This document shows, in pieces, positions 28,201 through 41,765 of a stretch of 64,000 bases of DNA (position 1 is the first letter of the stretch; each line of letters begins with the position of its first letter). A program made the translations under genes and the position numbers. This DNA is from Bimastos eiseni (Eukaryota > Annelida > Clitellata > Crassiclitellata > Lumbricidae). The notes beneath the pieces are model-generated. The model did no database searches and was not told where the DNA came from. It saw nothing but the letters and a program-made list of their open reading frames with translations. Location of the stretch: contig OY365815.1 of the NCBI GenBank assembly GCA_959347315.1, forward strand, positions 13,990,959-14,054,958, given 5' to 3'.

Positions 28201-28689
28201 TGAGGTTAAATGTGGTTGCTATAGGGGTAGAGTAGCTTGTAAAGGCAGGCGTTGTTTAGGTAGCAAGCAGTGCTTGGATAATTTAGTCACCAGTGGTTGA
28301 TTCTCATGTACAAGCAGAGCTTTGCCAATGGATAACTAAGAGTTGCAAATCGACATCAAGTTCTGAGTTATTGGCAGAAATTCCTGTTAAGATTTCTGAT
28401 CCACCTGCGCCAATAGCCAGCTCAGCTATGACGAGTACACTGACTGTACACGGATGCAGTCTGATGGTAGGAAGATGAGAAGGTGAGGAAAGGGATTGGC
28501 CACCTGCCCTCATGCATACACCAAGATCAAGGCAATGAAGTCGCTAACATGTCTCTCAAGCTAGCTTAAGTGACAGCTCTCTTTCTTGGGTCAGCATGAA
28601 CTCTCTCAGTAGAATTGCTTTTGGTCTGTTATAACTGTTCACCAACAACTACTGAACCTGCAGTTCATCAAGGTCAACAGGAAGGCCAC

Positions 28690-29165
28690 AAATACCTTAC
28701 ACTACCTTCGCAAACCGAAAACACTCTTCGAGTTTCAGCGAGGCCTTGACGTTGATATAAATGCTTTAAGCAGAGACGAAAGCTCCATGCAAATAAACAG
28801 GAAGAAGCGGCACGCGTGGCACTCATTTAATAGCTCGGCAACTCCTGCCATCCATCAGACCATCCATCTCCATTGGTCATGCCATGAGCTGCTGCTGCAG
28901 CAGACTTAGCAACCGAAGATAAAGTTTCCTCTGCAATCGATCGGATTGACGCAGATAAATGATCGGCTCAGTGGTGCATAGCCCCGGAACCTCCACGGAT
29001 CATCTGGAGAAAGGCTTCCTGCTATCTTGTGAACATTGCACTCGTGGTTGAACCGGGTTTTTATAGAAATCCTTCTTCTTTATCCGGCTGATAAGGTCGC
29101 TGGATGCGTGGTAGTCTAGTCGGTCGGAAATAAGAACAGAAGGAGCACTGTGTCTTTCCACTAAA
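28690..29165. other. GC-richer island with overlapping open frames
   Basis: All three minus frames are open in parts: SAPSVLISDRLDYHASSDLI; IAEETLSSVAKSAAAAAHGM; INVKASLKLEECFRFAK before GTAGTG. Some may be exons of an unrecognised gene, but GC content alone lengthens ORFs. Confidence 0.3.
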
Positions 29166-30104
29166 GTGTATGCATGCATGCATACATGCATGTATGTATA
29201 TATGTCTGTGCTTGTATGTATGTATTATGTATGTTTGTTTGTATGCAGGTGATCAAGCACCGTATGCACATCTGAAACTCATTTAACATGGTCTTAAAAT
29301 GAGGTGAGGTCACATAATGTATAGTTTGTTTCTATGGCTGAACTAACTCTGGGACACACATCCATGACTCACTGTATCAGAACATGTTATAGTGAAGCAT
29401 CTGTAAGGAGTCTCTGATGTATATATGTATGTACAATTGTATGTACATATGCATCCATGTATATAAATTGATAGGCATCTTTGTAAGAATTAGGTTCATT
29501 ATCATTATTATTATCATTATTACTACTACTAATCTGAGAGTTACACAAAGCTATTTATGACTAACCTCAAAAGCTCTGGAATCAGTTCCAATCAATATTA
29601 ACAGTTCCAATCAATCACATAAGATTTTGATCTGGCACTGGAATGAAATGAGAGGCTTCGCTATTATCGCGAACTTGATTTGATATAGCGCCAGTCATTA
29701 GGCTGGTCTTCCTGATGTGGCTCTTGTGGGCACAGAGAAATTTTTTAACATTTACATTACATCACATGTCATAATCAATTGATCAGTTCTGAGCTGGTGT
29801 GTTTTAAATTTAGCTGAAGTTACTTGATCATCGTCCCAAATCCATCAAATAACAATCAGAAGACTGTTCCTGACAGACAAGCCAATGGTCAATACAGTGT
29901 GCCCTGCTCAAGTAATAACATGGGAGTTTGCTACCACAAGGTCACACCAGGCTGCACACTGCAGTCATGGTCAAATCAGGCTTACCCTCAAGATGGCAAT
30001 CAAAACACCCTCATCACGACCCATGAAAGTTTACATAGACCTTTTCAGCAGATCCAACTTATAATTAATGTCCCACAGAGAATGCATGATTCTGCATAGC
30101 TGCC

Positions 30105-30295
30105 ATGCATAAGCCTCTTAGGTTGTACAGCGCCTTTGTGGTGGTTAAGACTGCGTTTACGGTGCCTTATAAATCGGCGTTGTCATTATTATTATTTTTT
30201 TTTCCCCGAGGTACATATGATCCCTCGGGATTCAAAAAATTAGGGGGCATTGTTCTGGAATGGCTATTATTATTATTATTATTATTATTACTATA
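30105..30295 (+). mobile_element. LINE-type 3' UTR with ATT tail
   Basis: GTACAGCGCCTTTGTGGTGG and GCCTTATAAATCGGCG lead into ATT repeats. A second ATT run ends at 30292. It resembles the LINE UTR endings elsewhere in the window, but no coding part is recognisable. Confidence 0.4.
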
Positions 30296-30299
30296 GGAA

Positions 30300-32460
30300 C
30301 TCATGCATTATATATGCTAATGCAATCTTAATATTAATTAATTTAAAACTTCTAAAGTTCTGTAATCATATGTAAGAAACATGCTTTGAATTGATGTTCG
30401 ACCCTAAGGGAAATCCTAATTTATAAACTACAGTGCATTGGACAGAACTGGTCCATATCCACCACCCAAAAATGCCCCATAGAGGCCATAAAGGCCATAG
30501 AGGCCGGAAGACAGGCTACAGAGACTAGATGAGATTTTGACTCAGACTTAAACAGGACTGACCTCAGTGGTCAGTGTCAATGACACTGCTCATGAACAAT
30601 TGCCTTTGTACTCCATCAGTTCTTGCAAAGACTAGGCATTGCTCTTGAACACATAAAACATGTGTCAGCAATATCGTCAATTCCTGCTAAAACTAGACAC
30701 TATTCTTGAAGACTTCAAACAAGTGCGAGTAACACCATCAGTGCTGGCAAAGACTAGACATTCTTGATGGCTTCAAACAGGTGCCAGCAACACCACCAAT
30801 GCTAGCAAAGACTAGACATATTCTTGAAGGCTGAATACAGGTGTCAGTCACATCAACAGTGCCTGCCAAAACTAGTCATTACCCACGTGGCATGCAACCC
30901 AAGAAATTGAGGCCTGGAAGAAGATAGTTGCACAGTTGGAAACATTGCCTGTCCATAAAAAAAAACAACCAAATGATAACCAAAGGAATCAGATGAAGGG
31001 GTGTCCTTTGCCTTTCATCTGCCGTTGCTCCACTCCAAGATGCAGACCATAAAGCTGTCTCTGAAGCCAGATTAGACGTTATCATACGAAATGGATCCAT
31101 CTATCCAGTGGTGGGTCACAATGGGAGATCAGTTTCTCTGCTCTGTAATGAGATGTTGTCTGACAAGGTACTTAGGTGAATCAAGCAGCATACTGACTCG
31201 CATACAATACAACTGAAATCTGACTATCACCTCCTTACACGACTCAGAAGGGTATACAGGCAAGGAGCATTGAACTACTCATGATTATTCTTCATCTTCA
31301 GTGATTGTAATTGCAAATGGAACTTTTCAAATAGCAACTCTTCCACTTGGGGATGTTACATGTCCTAAAGCTCTGGAACTTCACCAGTAAACAAATCAAT
31401 ACACGGAAGACTAGAAGAGCAACCAGTGATGGGCCCACTCATACACGTGGAGCCCAGTTGATTCTCATCAACAGTTGTCATATCATAAGCATCATTTCTG
31501 AAATCATTGGACCAAGCTGGGTCGATAGTAGAGAGTGACAGGTAACACTGCCCACACCTGACAATTGTGCTACCTACATGTATAATATGATCCCTGTACA
31601 TGTACAGAAATATGCTCCTAATCTAAGTGAATCTAATTCTATGGGTACTTAAAAAGCAAAACTGCATTCAGTACATAAAGAACAGTGCCCTAATTCGCTT
31701 GGTTCAAATAAAAAGAAAATCCAAAGACATATCGATTAGATTCTAATAGCTTAAACAAACAACCAATTTTAATTCGACTTGACTAACTGTCACCTGATGC
31801 TAATTATAATTATTATATATTAGACATTTGCAGCTAATTTCTACTAATAAAACAATTGATTAGCTTAACTATTATAATATCAATGCTTCTCAAAATGGCT
31901 GCACAGGTTATACGAATTATTCTGAAATGAGATAAAAACTATATCAAAAGGAAGAGTGGTCAATATTGAAAGAAAAAGATAAATTAATAAGAAGACTAAC
32001 TTAAATTATCAACACTTATTGGAAGCCAACTAATCTTAGCTTTCTTGAGGTCATCTTCAATCAATCAATCAATCAAAGAAATTTGCTCAACCAAACAATA
32101 GACAAGTAACATAATTTTGCATCTACGAAGTGACAGACAATTAACAGATATTAATTAAATAGAGAAGCAAGACCTAATGAAGAGCCAGTGGAAAAAAGGA
32201 AAATAATTAACAAAGGCACTCATCAAGATGCGCAGTCGACATGGACGCGCTCACTAATCTTAAAGCCTCTGCAGTCACATTGGCGCAAAATAAGAGTAAC
32301 AATAACTGATTAGGATTTAGAAGCTGCAAATTAATTATATATGTACATCTAATTGAATAACTAATGAATCATTATATACCCAATACATAGCAATTTTAAT
32401 GACGAATTGCAGTTTCCATCCTAGCACTTCGTCTAATGCATATCTAGGACAGCATAATAA
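30300..32460. other. No gene recognised
   Basis: AT-rich, unique-looking sequence. A direct repeat of CTAGACAT/CTTGAAG/CAGGTGCCAGCAACACC words about 55-60 bases apart occurs at 30600-30880. Nothing coding is convincing. Confidence 0.5.
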
Positions 32461-32900
32461 TTTTTTATTGACACCGTCCGGTTAGGTCCTTGAAAGCTGC
32501 GGGGCCCAAAGCGGTGGGGCCTTTAGCGGCAGGGTGCCTTGTTTTCCCGCTGTGGCAATCCTAGCCTGATCGGATCTACAGCCACACCCCCAGTGTGCTT
32601 GCTGTTAGCAGACATCATTTGGGAGGCTGTATCGGATATCAAGGGGCGGTTGTTCGGCGAATTTAGGGAACAAGAAAAAACACCACTGACCACCTGATGG
32701 ACTGCTCAGTACATCTTACGATCCTGTTGAGCGGCCCGACTAAGAATGTAACGTAAATCAAGCTCAAGGCATCTGGCCCATCATAACAGACCTCGTCCAA
32801 GGGGTACCCTGCTTCATCAGCCTGGCTAAGAAAAAACGCTCTACATCACCCACATCATAACAATTATTCCAGCGCTATACCAAGTATATCTGACCACAGT
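32461..32900. other. GC-rich segment, unassigned
   Basis: This 430-base stretch (GCGGGGCCCAAAGCGGTGGGG near 32495) has a base composition unlike its flanks. No frame is open for long. It may be a decayed transposon. Confidence 0.35.
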
Positions 32901-32929
32901 CTGGTCTAGTGTAGGATCCATAGGCAACT

Positions 32930-33125
32930 GATGGTGCAGGGCAGAAGAGAGTAGGGAAAGGTAGGGTAAGGCAGAGTTGGCTGGGTAAGGTTATGGTTGG
33001 GTAGAATCAGATTTGGAACGGCAGGGAAGAGTAGAAACGGATACAGAGAGCGGGTTAGGCTGGGTTTGGTAAAGAATGGTAGGCTAGGGTAGCACAAAGT
33101 TTGGAGCGATTGAGTAGGTAAGTTA
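32930..33125. repeat. Cryptic GGTA/GGGTA repeat
   Basis: Plus strand is G-rich with GGGTAAGG and GGTAGG units. Similar arrays are at 40945-41200 and 43225-43330. Confidence 0.6.
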
Positions 33126-33439
33126 TGGGTAGGTGAGCAAAGTCACGAATGGCACAATAAGTAAGACGTTTGGCATACCTTTGTCAAAAAATGCACAACC
33201 AAAGACGTAGACACCTACACACACCTACCAACACACACGCACACCTACACACACACACAGATGGAAGAACAGATAAATGGACAAAAGCAGGCAGACAGCC
33301 AAAAGAAAGATGAATCATGGAAAGAGAGACACCTGAAATGCAAAGGCAATATAAATGAACCAAATTTGTCAATAATTAACAGAATAAAAAACTGAAAAGC
33401 ATTCATTAATCCTGATCATATACGAACGAACGAACTCCC

Positions 33440-33535
33440 CATCTGAGGGATCATTTCCACCTCAGCTTCAGCGCCCTTTCTTTCGGCCTCGGCCGTGCTA
33501 CAGCGCTATATAAATTGTCTTGTTATTATTATATA
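33440..33535 (+). mobile_element. LINE-type 3' UTR with ATT tail
   Basis: CAGCGCCCTTTCTTTCGGCC, then GCGCTATATAAATTGTC and ATT repeats match the UTR at 13495-13565. It is a short 5'-truncated insertion. Confidence 0.5.
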
Positions 33536-35395
33536 AATCCTCAACACTCAATTATGATAGTTATATAAGCTTTATAAAGATTTCCATAAAAATTCTATTC
33601 TGTGCTTAGGGGAGGGTGTAATAAAAATAATATGCAATTATGATTCTGATTATTAAAGAGGCAGAAGTGGTGCCTTCAGAGAAAGATAAGCCACATTTCC
33701 TCCTCTAAACTTCATAAAGGGACCATTTCCACCACAGATGAAATAATAAAACTGGCAATAGTAAACAGACAAAAATGTCAGTCACTAAGTCAATCTTTTC
33801 TGTCACTCTAACTACACTCGTTTCAGTTCAGTAGGTGGTGCTGCTACTACGAAGGCTATCAGAGGCATCCAGATAGGGAGGTCCGGAGGTAAATGCCTCC
33901 AATTTAACGTAGAGGGGATATTTTTTAAGTCCTAGGAAGGGAATATCTTGTCATCCTGACACTTAGGATGGGGGGGTTTTGCCTCCATAACTCATAACAC
34001 GCCCCTGAAGGCTATAATAAAATAGACTCATTAATTTAAGAAGGTGGTGCTACAAAATCAATGCACATCGTAAGGTGGTTATAGTACATACCCACATGAC
34101 CGACTGTGCAAACGATACTGTATACTGGGTACGTGTACATGCACAATATGTCGCAGGTGTCCCAGGTGCACCCCGAGCCAACGGCGAAGGTTTCAAATCA
34201 ATAGCTGCAAAACTGTGGAACTGCATCGTCAGACAGAGGGACACACAGAAAGTCTTTATTTATAAGATATATTATTTTATATACACATTATATATTATTT
34301 TTAATATTATTATTAGTAGTAGTATCATCATTCTAATCATTATTACTATTATTTTAATCTTTAATCAACAGCCCTGATAAGCAATTGGCCTGAGCAACCA
34401 GTGACTAGCAAAGACTTTCTTCCTATTTCAACATCTTTCTATGTCCATCCACCACTTTAAGGAAGCTGCCTTTCAAGGAAATTTCACAAAGCTTCACAAC
34501 AGAAAAATTCTGCCAGAGTTCAGCACATCAGAGCAAGGAATAATAAACTTATTTACACTCAACAATGAACAATCCTCTAGGACCTCTCTAGATTAGAGAA
34601 ATATATGAACAATAGTAACAACAGCAATACCAAGTAACTGCGCAATTATATATCTAAAAAATGCATTCGAAAGGTTTTGAAAATAGAATTTCACAATGCA
34701 TTGTACACACATTATAAATATAAAAACACTGAATATAATTTATATAAATATATTGTATTTACTATAAATAAATGTAAATACATTGTATACATATAAAAAA
34801 ATACACATAAATATAAACACATTGTATTTATATTTATTGCACAATATAAATACATTGCATTTATTATAAATAAAAAAATATGCACTGCATACATATAAAA
34901 AAGTATTTAAAAAGTGGCTCTTGAAACAGATCTAATGCATGGTAAAGCAGCATGACATAGACAGATCGAATATGGATGCCACGTAAATCTCATTCCATAA
35001 CACAGCCACATATGTATCTGAAACAAGCAGACATCATTATGAAGAGAGCCACACTAGCATCTACAAAACATAGCAACTCACCGAATCCAACAATCTAGAT
35101 AACAATGATTCGCCTTGACAACCAGCACCATATAACATCAGCATCAGCACCATCATCATCACTACCACCACCACCACCAGCATCTGCAGCAGCAGCAGCC
35201 ACAGAGCAAAGAAGATGAGCGGCACGGGTAAATTTAGCATAAGTAGCAGAAACCACATCGCTGGTATGTAGGTGCGTGTGGCGGGAGCGCCAGTGAGATC
35301 GACGGAAGATAGGAGAAGGAAAGATAGGAAAAGCATCTTATAGAATTCATTGCATGTGACACCTACCCCTTCTCCATGATCCTATCAGGTTTCTG

Positions 35396-35730
35396 GTGCT
35401 GCTGCTGCCTCTTCTTCAGCTCTCCCTCTGCGTCCTCCTCTGTCTCTGCCTTTGGTTGTCGCTCTTCTCTCTTTGATATCTTCCTAAATCTCCCCCGGAT
35501 TTCTTCTCACTTTCCTCCAATCTATCCACCTCTTCCACTTCTGCTACACTCAGGTATTTCACCTCCTCCTTCGATTCTTCTTCCTCCTTTTGCTGCCGCA
35601 ATTCATGCAGTCTCTATCTTTCTTTCTCCTTCTCTATTTCTTCTTTTCTTCCAATTCCTCTCTGATTCCACCACCTCCAATTTTTTCACTTCCTCCGGGT
35701 TTCCCCTCTCCTTTTCCTTTTTGACCACGC
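35396..35730. repeat. Pyrimidine-rich tract
   Basis: The plus strand is dominated by C and T (CTTCTTC, TCCTCCTC) for over 300 bases. The glutamate-rich minus-strand ORF here is most simply explained by this skew. Confidence 0.8.
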
Positions 35731-36064
35731 AGATATGGTCGAGGCAACAGGTGGGTTTGTCTAGCGTCAGATGTTGTCAATGCAACGGGTGGTTTCCAAT
35801 GGATCCATGCTCCAGGGCTGCTTTTGGACGAGAATCGGATCAGTCCTGAGGTGCCTTATCTCACCATCTGCATCCAGGGCACCTTCCGAATTCGCACCTG
35901 CAATCAACACACAACACGGTTAGGGTGAAGAAAAAATAAGACCAGTCCATTTTAAGTACCTCGGGGGCAACCATGGGCATGAAGTGTGAACGACTTCATT
36001 TTACTCAACCTTGGCATATGAGATTATGAGGACGGCTGGCCAGACCTCTGCATCGCCGTCTCAT

Positions 36065-36430
36065 CTTCACACTGACAGAAAGAAAGGGGAAGAGGGAGAG
36101 GAGATGGATAGGAATATGAAGGGGATGAGGTAGAGGTGGGGAGAGTAGAAAGGAGGGATGGGAGTGGGGGGAAAGTGGAAGGCAAGAGACAGAGACACAG
36201 GAGAGGCCAAGAGAAGAGAGGGAGTGGGAGGTGGAGAGAAATTGGGATGGGGAGGGAATGGCAGGGGAAGAGCAGAGAAGATGATGATGGGTGCCAACGG
36301 GGAGTAAGAGAGGTGAGGATAGGTAGAGGGCGGAAGGTGGTAAGGGAAGGAAACAGTAATGGGGGAAGTGGAATGGAAGAGGAGAGGGGAGAAGTAGTAC
36401 CATAAAGGGGAGGGGAAGTGGAGGACAAGG
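36065..36430. repeat. Purine-rich tract
   Basis: The plus strand is almost all G and A (GGGGAGGGGAAGTGG type) for about 365 bases. Minus-strand serine/proline ORFs in three frames are composition artefacts. Confidence 0.85.
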
Positions 36431-36769
36431 GAACAAAACTTTACTCTCCTAGAACGGGTCAAACATCTATCAAGCTTAATAGAGAGACAGACCTACTTTT
36501 CTCCCACTATGTATATCTTCGTTTAATGAAAAACAACCGACAAACCCCAGTAAGTTAAAAAAAGGTATTATTTCTGCAACTATAAATAATGTATATCCAG
36601 GATACAGAGAATGTTATCTGCTTATTACGGTTATATTGAACAGATATATAGCAAGATATAGGATCCGATATCAGATGCAATTGGCGCCAACATACCATAA
36701 TACAAAAAGAAGAAGCACAGAAGCTCTGTTGGTTGGCGTGTGGTGTTGATATCCTCAGAACACATGTAC

Positions 36770-36850
36770 CTTCTGGTGCACAGGTTTATGACGTCGTAGT
36801 AATTGGTGTGAGGGTGAACACCAGGATTAGATAGCAAAGCAGTTTTCTGC
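36770..36850 (-). CDS. Candidate exon, unrecognised
   Basis: Between GATGAATAG and AGAAG|GTACAT, 81 bases read QKTALLSNPGVHPHTNYYDV and then INLCTR. Composition is protein-like and the splice signals are acceptable. I could not tie it to a known family or to the other minus-strand candidates. Confidence 0.3.
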
Positions 36851-37969
36851 CTATTCATCCGCAAGATGAAAGAATGGATCAGCCTGCGAAAGTGGCTAGG
36901 CTCCGGAATTTAGTCTGGGATCGTGTAATGGTACCAAGAAGGTCCTATCATTATGTAAGTGGTTACACAGAAGCATAGAAGTTACACCAGTATTACAGTA
37001 TATGCTCTGGTTAATTTATATAGCTCACCACAAAAACTTCATGCTGCAATATTCACATGTGAACCTAGATCACAACATTTTGATCAAGTGGCACAGTGCT
37101 ATAGCATTCAGCACCTATGAATTAGGTGGTCTACCTTACACTACAGAAAGTGGTTAGACTGATATAACTTATGTGGAACTGTGAATTTTCAGATAAAAAT
37201 AATATGCAATATACATCACATCACACCTGTGCTGTCCAACCTGTGTAACGTATTGGACCACTGGATGAATTATTCTTTAAGCAAGGGCTGCATCAGTTAA
37301 CTCAAAATCAATTATTCAAATTTATTTAAAATAATTAACTGTATTCAAATATGCCACGGAATGATCATAATGAATAATTGCATGTATGCATAAACAGCTA
37401 AGCAAGCAGGCTAGTTAGTGACTTGGTCTTTTAATTAATTTTTACTTAATTGCAAAAAGTTAGTAAGCTCTGGTTGGCCAACTCAAATCAGACAGCACAG
37501 CAAGTGACCATAACAGCACATGATAATCACCATTAGCTTCCATCAGCTTTTCTCATTATTCAACCCAGAGGCACACCCATAACTCTGAATCTTGATGCAC
37601 CTGTTGTCTCTTTTTACAAGAAATGGAGGCAAGCTGTGCATCCTGAACCTATATCTATCTAGCTCTAATTTATGACCAGGCAAACAAGACAACCGAACGT
37701 TAACCCATACTGACCCCTGCATGTGACGAGGAGCAGTAAAATCACCTTACCCACTTTTTAAGTATTGATACTTTCTTGAAGATAAGCCCAATATAAGCCC
37801 AAGTTTCTGAAACTATTAGTGAACCTCACCCCATAAACTCCATAAAGCCAGCACCATAAAATAATTGCCATCATTTGTCCATAATTAGAATAATTATTAT
37901 ATTCTAGTACTGTACATAGGTACAACTGATGACAGCAATTATTGACATCACCAACATCATCACAATTTT
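36851..37969. other. No gene recognised
   Basis: AT-rich and apparently unique. No repeat or coding signal seen. Confidence 0.5.
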
Positions 37970-38265
37970 TCCCTCATATTCCACCATCATCATCATCATC
38001 ATAATCTTCATCATAATAAGCATTGATCAGTTCATGATATCAGCAATATGGTGCATGTGGGACATTGTGGGCACCAATACTCAACACATGTTGTTTTCAA
38101 TCATTCATCAAAATAATTTTTCTCATGAGCCACATTATTCCAAATCCTTATCCTTCTCATCATCATCATCGACATCATCATCATCATCATCGTCGTCATA
38201 ATCATCGACATCATCGTCGTCATCATCATTGACATCATCATCATCATCGTCACCATCAGTTTCTG
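37970..38265. repeat. TCA/TCG trinucleotide repeat region
   Basis: TCATCATCATCATCG runs at 37983-38005 and 38150-38255. Confidence 0.9.
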
Positions 38266-39654
38266 ATTGATGCCAGTCATTTAGTGTGCAATGTGCATGG
38301 TATACAAATAATGACCTCCATCATTTCTGTCATGTATCAAATAATGACCTCCATCATTTCTGTCATGTATCATGCCAACTGCTTTTCCCATAAGTACCTC
38401 CCAGTAAATTTGTCATATTAAGTGTATCTTGCCTATCCAGTCTCTTGCAATTCAAAGCCATACAATTCTCCCAACTATCCTAGCACCATAAAACAGCTGC
38501 ATTGGTGAGACCTGCTTATTAAGCAGTGTCAGTGGAAGTCTTTGGGAAAGTTTATTAGTTGTAAATGAGGACCCTTCAGAAGGTGTCGGAAGTGGTAAGT
38601 CGTTAGCTCCCTGCCACAGTTACAGGTGTGGCCCATGTACAGGTGATTTCCATACAGGTGATTAACGAGCTACCAAAGTAACCCACCAGGTGTTAATTCC
38701 TCCCAGGATGTAAACAAGGAAACTCCAACCAACTACCAAAAACATTGGACATTGTCTGGTTGTCTTGCTAGGTGTCCGAAGAACTAACAAAACCGGGAGC
38801 AAGTACCACATTCTGTTATCAGTGCACAAGTGGCTGACAAGTGGTGGCACCACCTCTGCCACTTACACCCATGTCTAATTACTTCAAGAGACCTCATTAA
38901 CGTCTAGCTACGGACCACATTGACATTCATTCAGTCGTTCATTCATTTGGACCATGTATACTTGTGCCCTTGCAAGATGTCTGCCCAGAAGCGTTCCCTA
39001 TCCTAGCAATGGAAATAGTTTACAGGTCTTGATGAAAGGCAACATGAAGCATACCCAGAGGCCAATGTTTCCCTTATAAAAGGCACTATATTGCACTGTA
39101 TGCAAGTATTTTGCCACTTGGAAAGTGCTTTAAGTACCTCATACATGTAATACCTAATATGCATGTAAGTGTATTTTTGCATGCATATGCATGAATATGT
39201 GCACGTGTGTATGTACATTGTACGTATAATATTGTATATACAATTTCTATATACGTATGTATTGGTATACTCCTTCCTGCAAATATTGTTGAGGTCCACA
39301 CAAAGGGAAAAAGACGACCAAATCTGGCGACATTAAACAACCAGATGATGCCCAAGAGAGAGTCCTGGCTACAGCTGTTTCCAGACACTTCTTAGAATTA
39401 AGACACAGCTATTCACCTCACACGAGTCAGCTGGATTCAAACTCAAACACAAGTTCAGCTCAACCTACCGCCTTAGCAAAAGGACTGGGAATGCAGGGTG
39501 CCGCTAACTACTTAATCTCCTAGTTTCCCGAGCAAGGAGCCATGGCTCAACACTGTGTCATGAAGCCTAAGCAACAAATTACCAATTGATATCCAATAAC
39601 GCACTTAGACTTGAACCCCAGCAAAGAAGCTGCAAGGCCAGACTTATGACCACA

Positions 39655-39735
39655 TGGTTACCAGGTGGCTCTCCATGTGGCTCTCCCTGTGACTCTCCTT
39701 GTGTCTCTCCCTATGCTTCTCCAGGTGGCTGTGGG
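39655..39735. repeat. Short GGCTCTCC tandem
   Basis: 12-base units related to GTGGCTCTCCAT repeat about five times and stay in one open frame. Confidence 0.7.
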
Positions 39736-39904
39736 CATGACGCAAAAGCACTGATGCCTTCAAAGATCAAGAAAAGACCGACTACAAGAAACCGGGGACA
39801 GACCACAGATCGAAAGTTTTATGAAGATAAGAGGCAGAGGTAACAACGCAGAACACGCCAGACATTCGATCACTCAATCACATTCCACGATGGACAGCAT
39901 CTGG

Positions 39905-40330
39905 AAAAAACATTCTCACCCACACAGACACACGAACACACACACTGAGGCACAGACAGATACAGCCAGACACACACAAATCCAGAAAAACAATCACACA
40001 CAAAGACAAACAGGCGTGTATACGTGAAAACTCACATTTACATCAAATTCACACAACCAAGCAACCACCTATATAGACACACAAACGCACACACAAGCAG
40101 TAAAACAGACAGAGACACATAGACATACATGGACAAACAGAAGACGATACAAGCAGACACACATGTGCATACACATACAGATAGGAGAACATAAACAAAC
40201 ACAGATACAGATAGGAGAACAAGTACAAGCACACAAACATAGACAAACACAAAGACATCAAAGCACATACAAACACAAACGCAAGCAAACAAACAATTGC
40301 ATCAAGACATACACAGAATAACCTAAGAAC
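39905..40330. repeat. Degenerate ACACA/GACA repeat
   Basis: The plus strand has few T residues and is built of ACACA, GACA and CAAACA words over about 420 bases. Cysteine/valine-rich minus ORFs here are artefacts. Confidence 0.75.
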
Positions 40331-40944
40331 ACAAGTAGCCATATGCACACAGAAACACGAACGAACCTGTACGACTGGTAAAACCGAGCAGCACAGAGCA
40401 CCAGCGAGCACATCGAGCGAACAACGCACAAGGCACAGAAAGAAACGAAAATATTTATTATTACTGCATATCCTGTGGCCAACCAAGGATCGGAGGAGGA
40501 TCGGAAGAGGATCGAAGGAGGATCGGAAGAGGATCGGAGGAGGCAGAAGGATCGCTCAACACTGAACTCTCTATTCCATCACGAGAGTCATAAAGAAGAA
40601 ATTACACCGTTTGTTGGCAGCAACAGAAGATACATGCCGCTCCAAGAAACTATTTTGTGCTAACAGACACTATGAACTTAGGCAAGGTGAGAAAGTGTGG
40701 GGATTACAGTAATTAATGCAAGGCAATGAAATGTAATCGAGCATTTATATAGCACCCCTTCAAGATATCTATTCTGAGGCACTCTGTGCGCAGGCCCAGA
40801 TGATATTAAATGTCATATGATCGAATAAATTACACATCAATTAGCAAAACTCTGTATAGTAAGCTGAAAAGTCATCAGCATGGAACCAACCAACGGATTC
40901 CCAGCAAAAGCCGACAAATGGCATGGATGTTCAGAGTCTCTGGA

Positions 40945-41200
40945 TAGGTAAAGTGAAGGTAAGACAAGGCAAGGAAAGGTAAGACAAGGTGAGCTGTGGT
41001 GAGATGCGATAAGGCAAAGCGAGGTGAGATGAGGCAAATTACATAGGGTAGGGTAAGATTGCGTGAAGAAAGGTGAGATAACGTGAGACAATATGAGGAA
41101 AAAGTTAGCTGAAGCAAGGTGATATGAAAAAAGTTGAGGTACAGAAATGGGAAGTGATATAAGACAGTAACTTATGGTAGCAGTTTGAGGTAAGGTAATG
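40945..41200. repeat. Cryptic AAGGTAAGACA repeat
   Basis: Units such as AAGGTAAGAC and GAGGTGAGAT recur without fixed period. Confidence 0.65.
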
Positions 41201-41449
41201 AAACCGTGTGGCCCTAAATAAATTTCTTGTCAAATATATTACAGAGTAAAATTGAAGTTGTAAGGCACATGTACATTACTCCATTAGTACAATCAGTGGC
41301 CCAATATAAGCGCAAGTCCTAAACAACCACCCATGTTTATTATTTACCTGAAAAAACCAATGCTGAACATTGCTGTCTGAACAACTAGCAATGCACAGTT
41401 TATACGAGTAAATCAGTAGGGAAAGTGACCAGAAGGCACAAACACACGC

Positions 41450-41530
41450 ACAAACACACACACAGACACGCACAAACACAGACAAACACACACACACACA
41501 CAGTCAAACACACACACACACACACAGGCA
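41450..41530. repeat. CA microsatellite
   Basis: CACACA runs interrupted by GACA and AAAC. Confidence 0.85.
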
Positions 41531-41689
41531 AACAGATACACTGAAACCACCTTACAACGCCCACTTGGAAGCTTAGACTGTTGAGGTTATTTTATTTGAA
41601 AACTGCATTCAGATGCTGGCGGCACAAAACCAGAAATTACATTCCTGATATGGTCGTAATCACAATCTCTAAATGTCTAAATCGTCAGT

Positions 41690-41765
41690 CACTCGAAAAC
41701 CAAGCTAAGGGCACCAGCTTATTCAAGTGCGCTATGTCAGATCAGAGGGTAGTTCTAAAGGGACG
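41690..41765. repeat. Dispersed repeat shared with 28100 and 45065
   Basis: AGTCACTCGAAAACCAAGC and GGGCACCAGCTTATTC match the other two copies; the left end is shorter. Confidence 0.45.

Noticed and set aside
35416..35601. Glu/Lys-rich minus-strand ORF resembling a coiled coil
   Set aside because: The matching strand is a pyrimidine tract, which forces Glu/Lys/Arg codons. Flanking frames are broken.
36005..36462. Three overlapping Ser/Pro/Leu-rich minus-strand ORFs
   Set aside because: They follow from the purine-rich plus strand and occur in all three frames.
39420..39505. tRNA-like segment with GTTTGAATCC on the minus strand
   Set aside because: Boxes are too diverged and no body or second copy was found.
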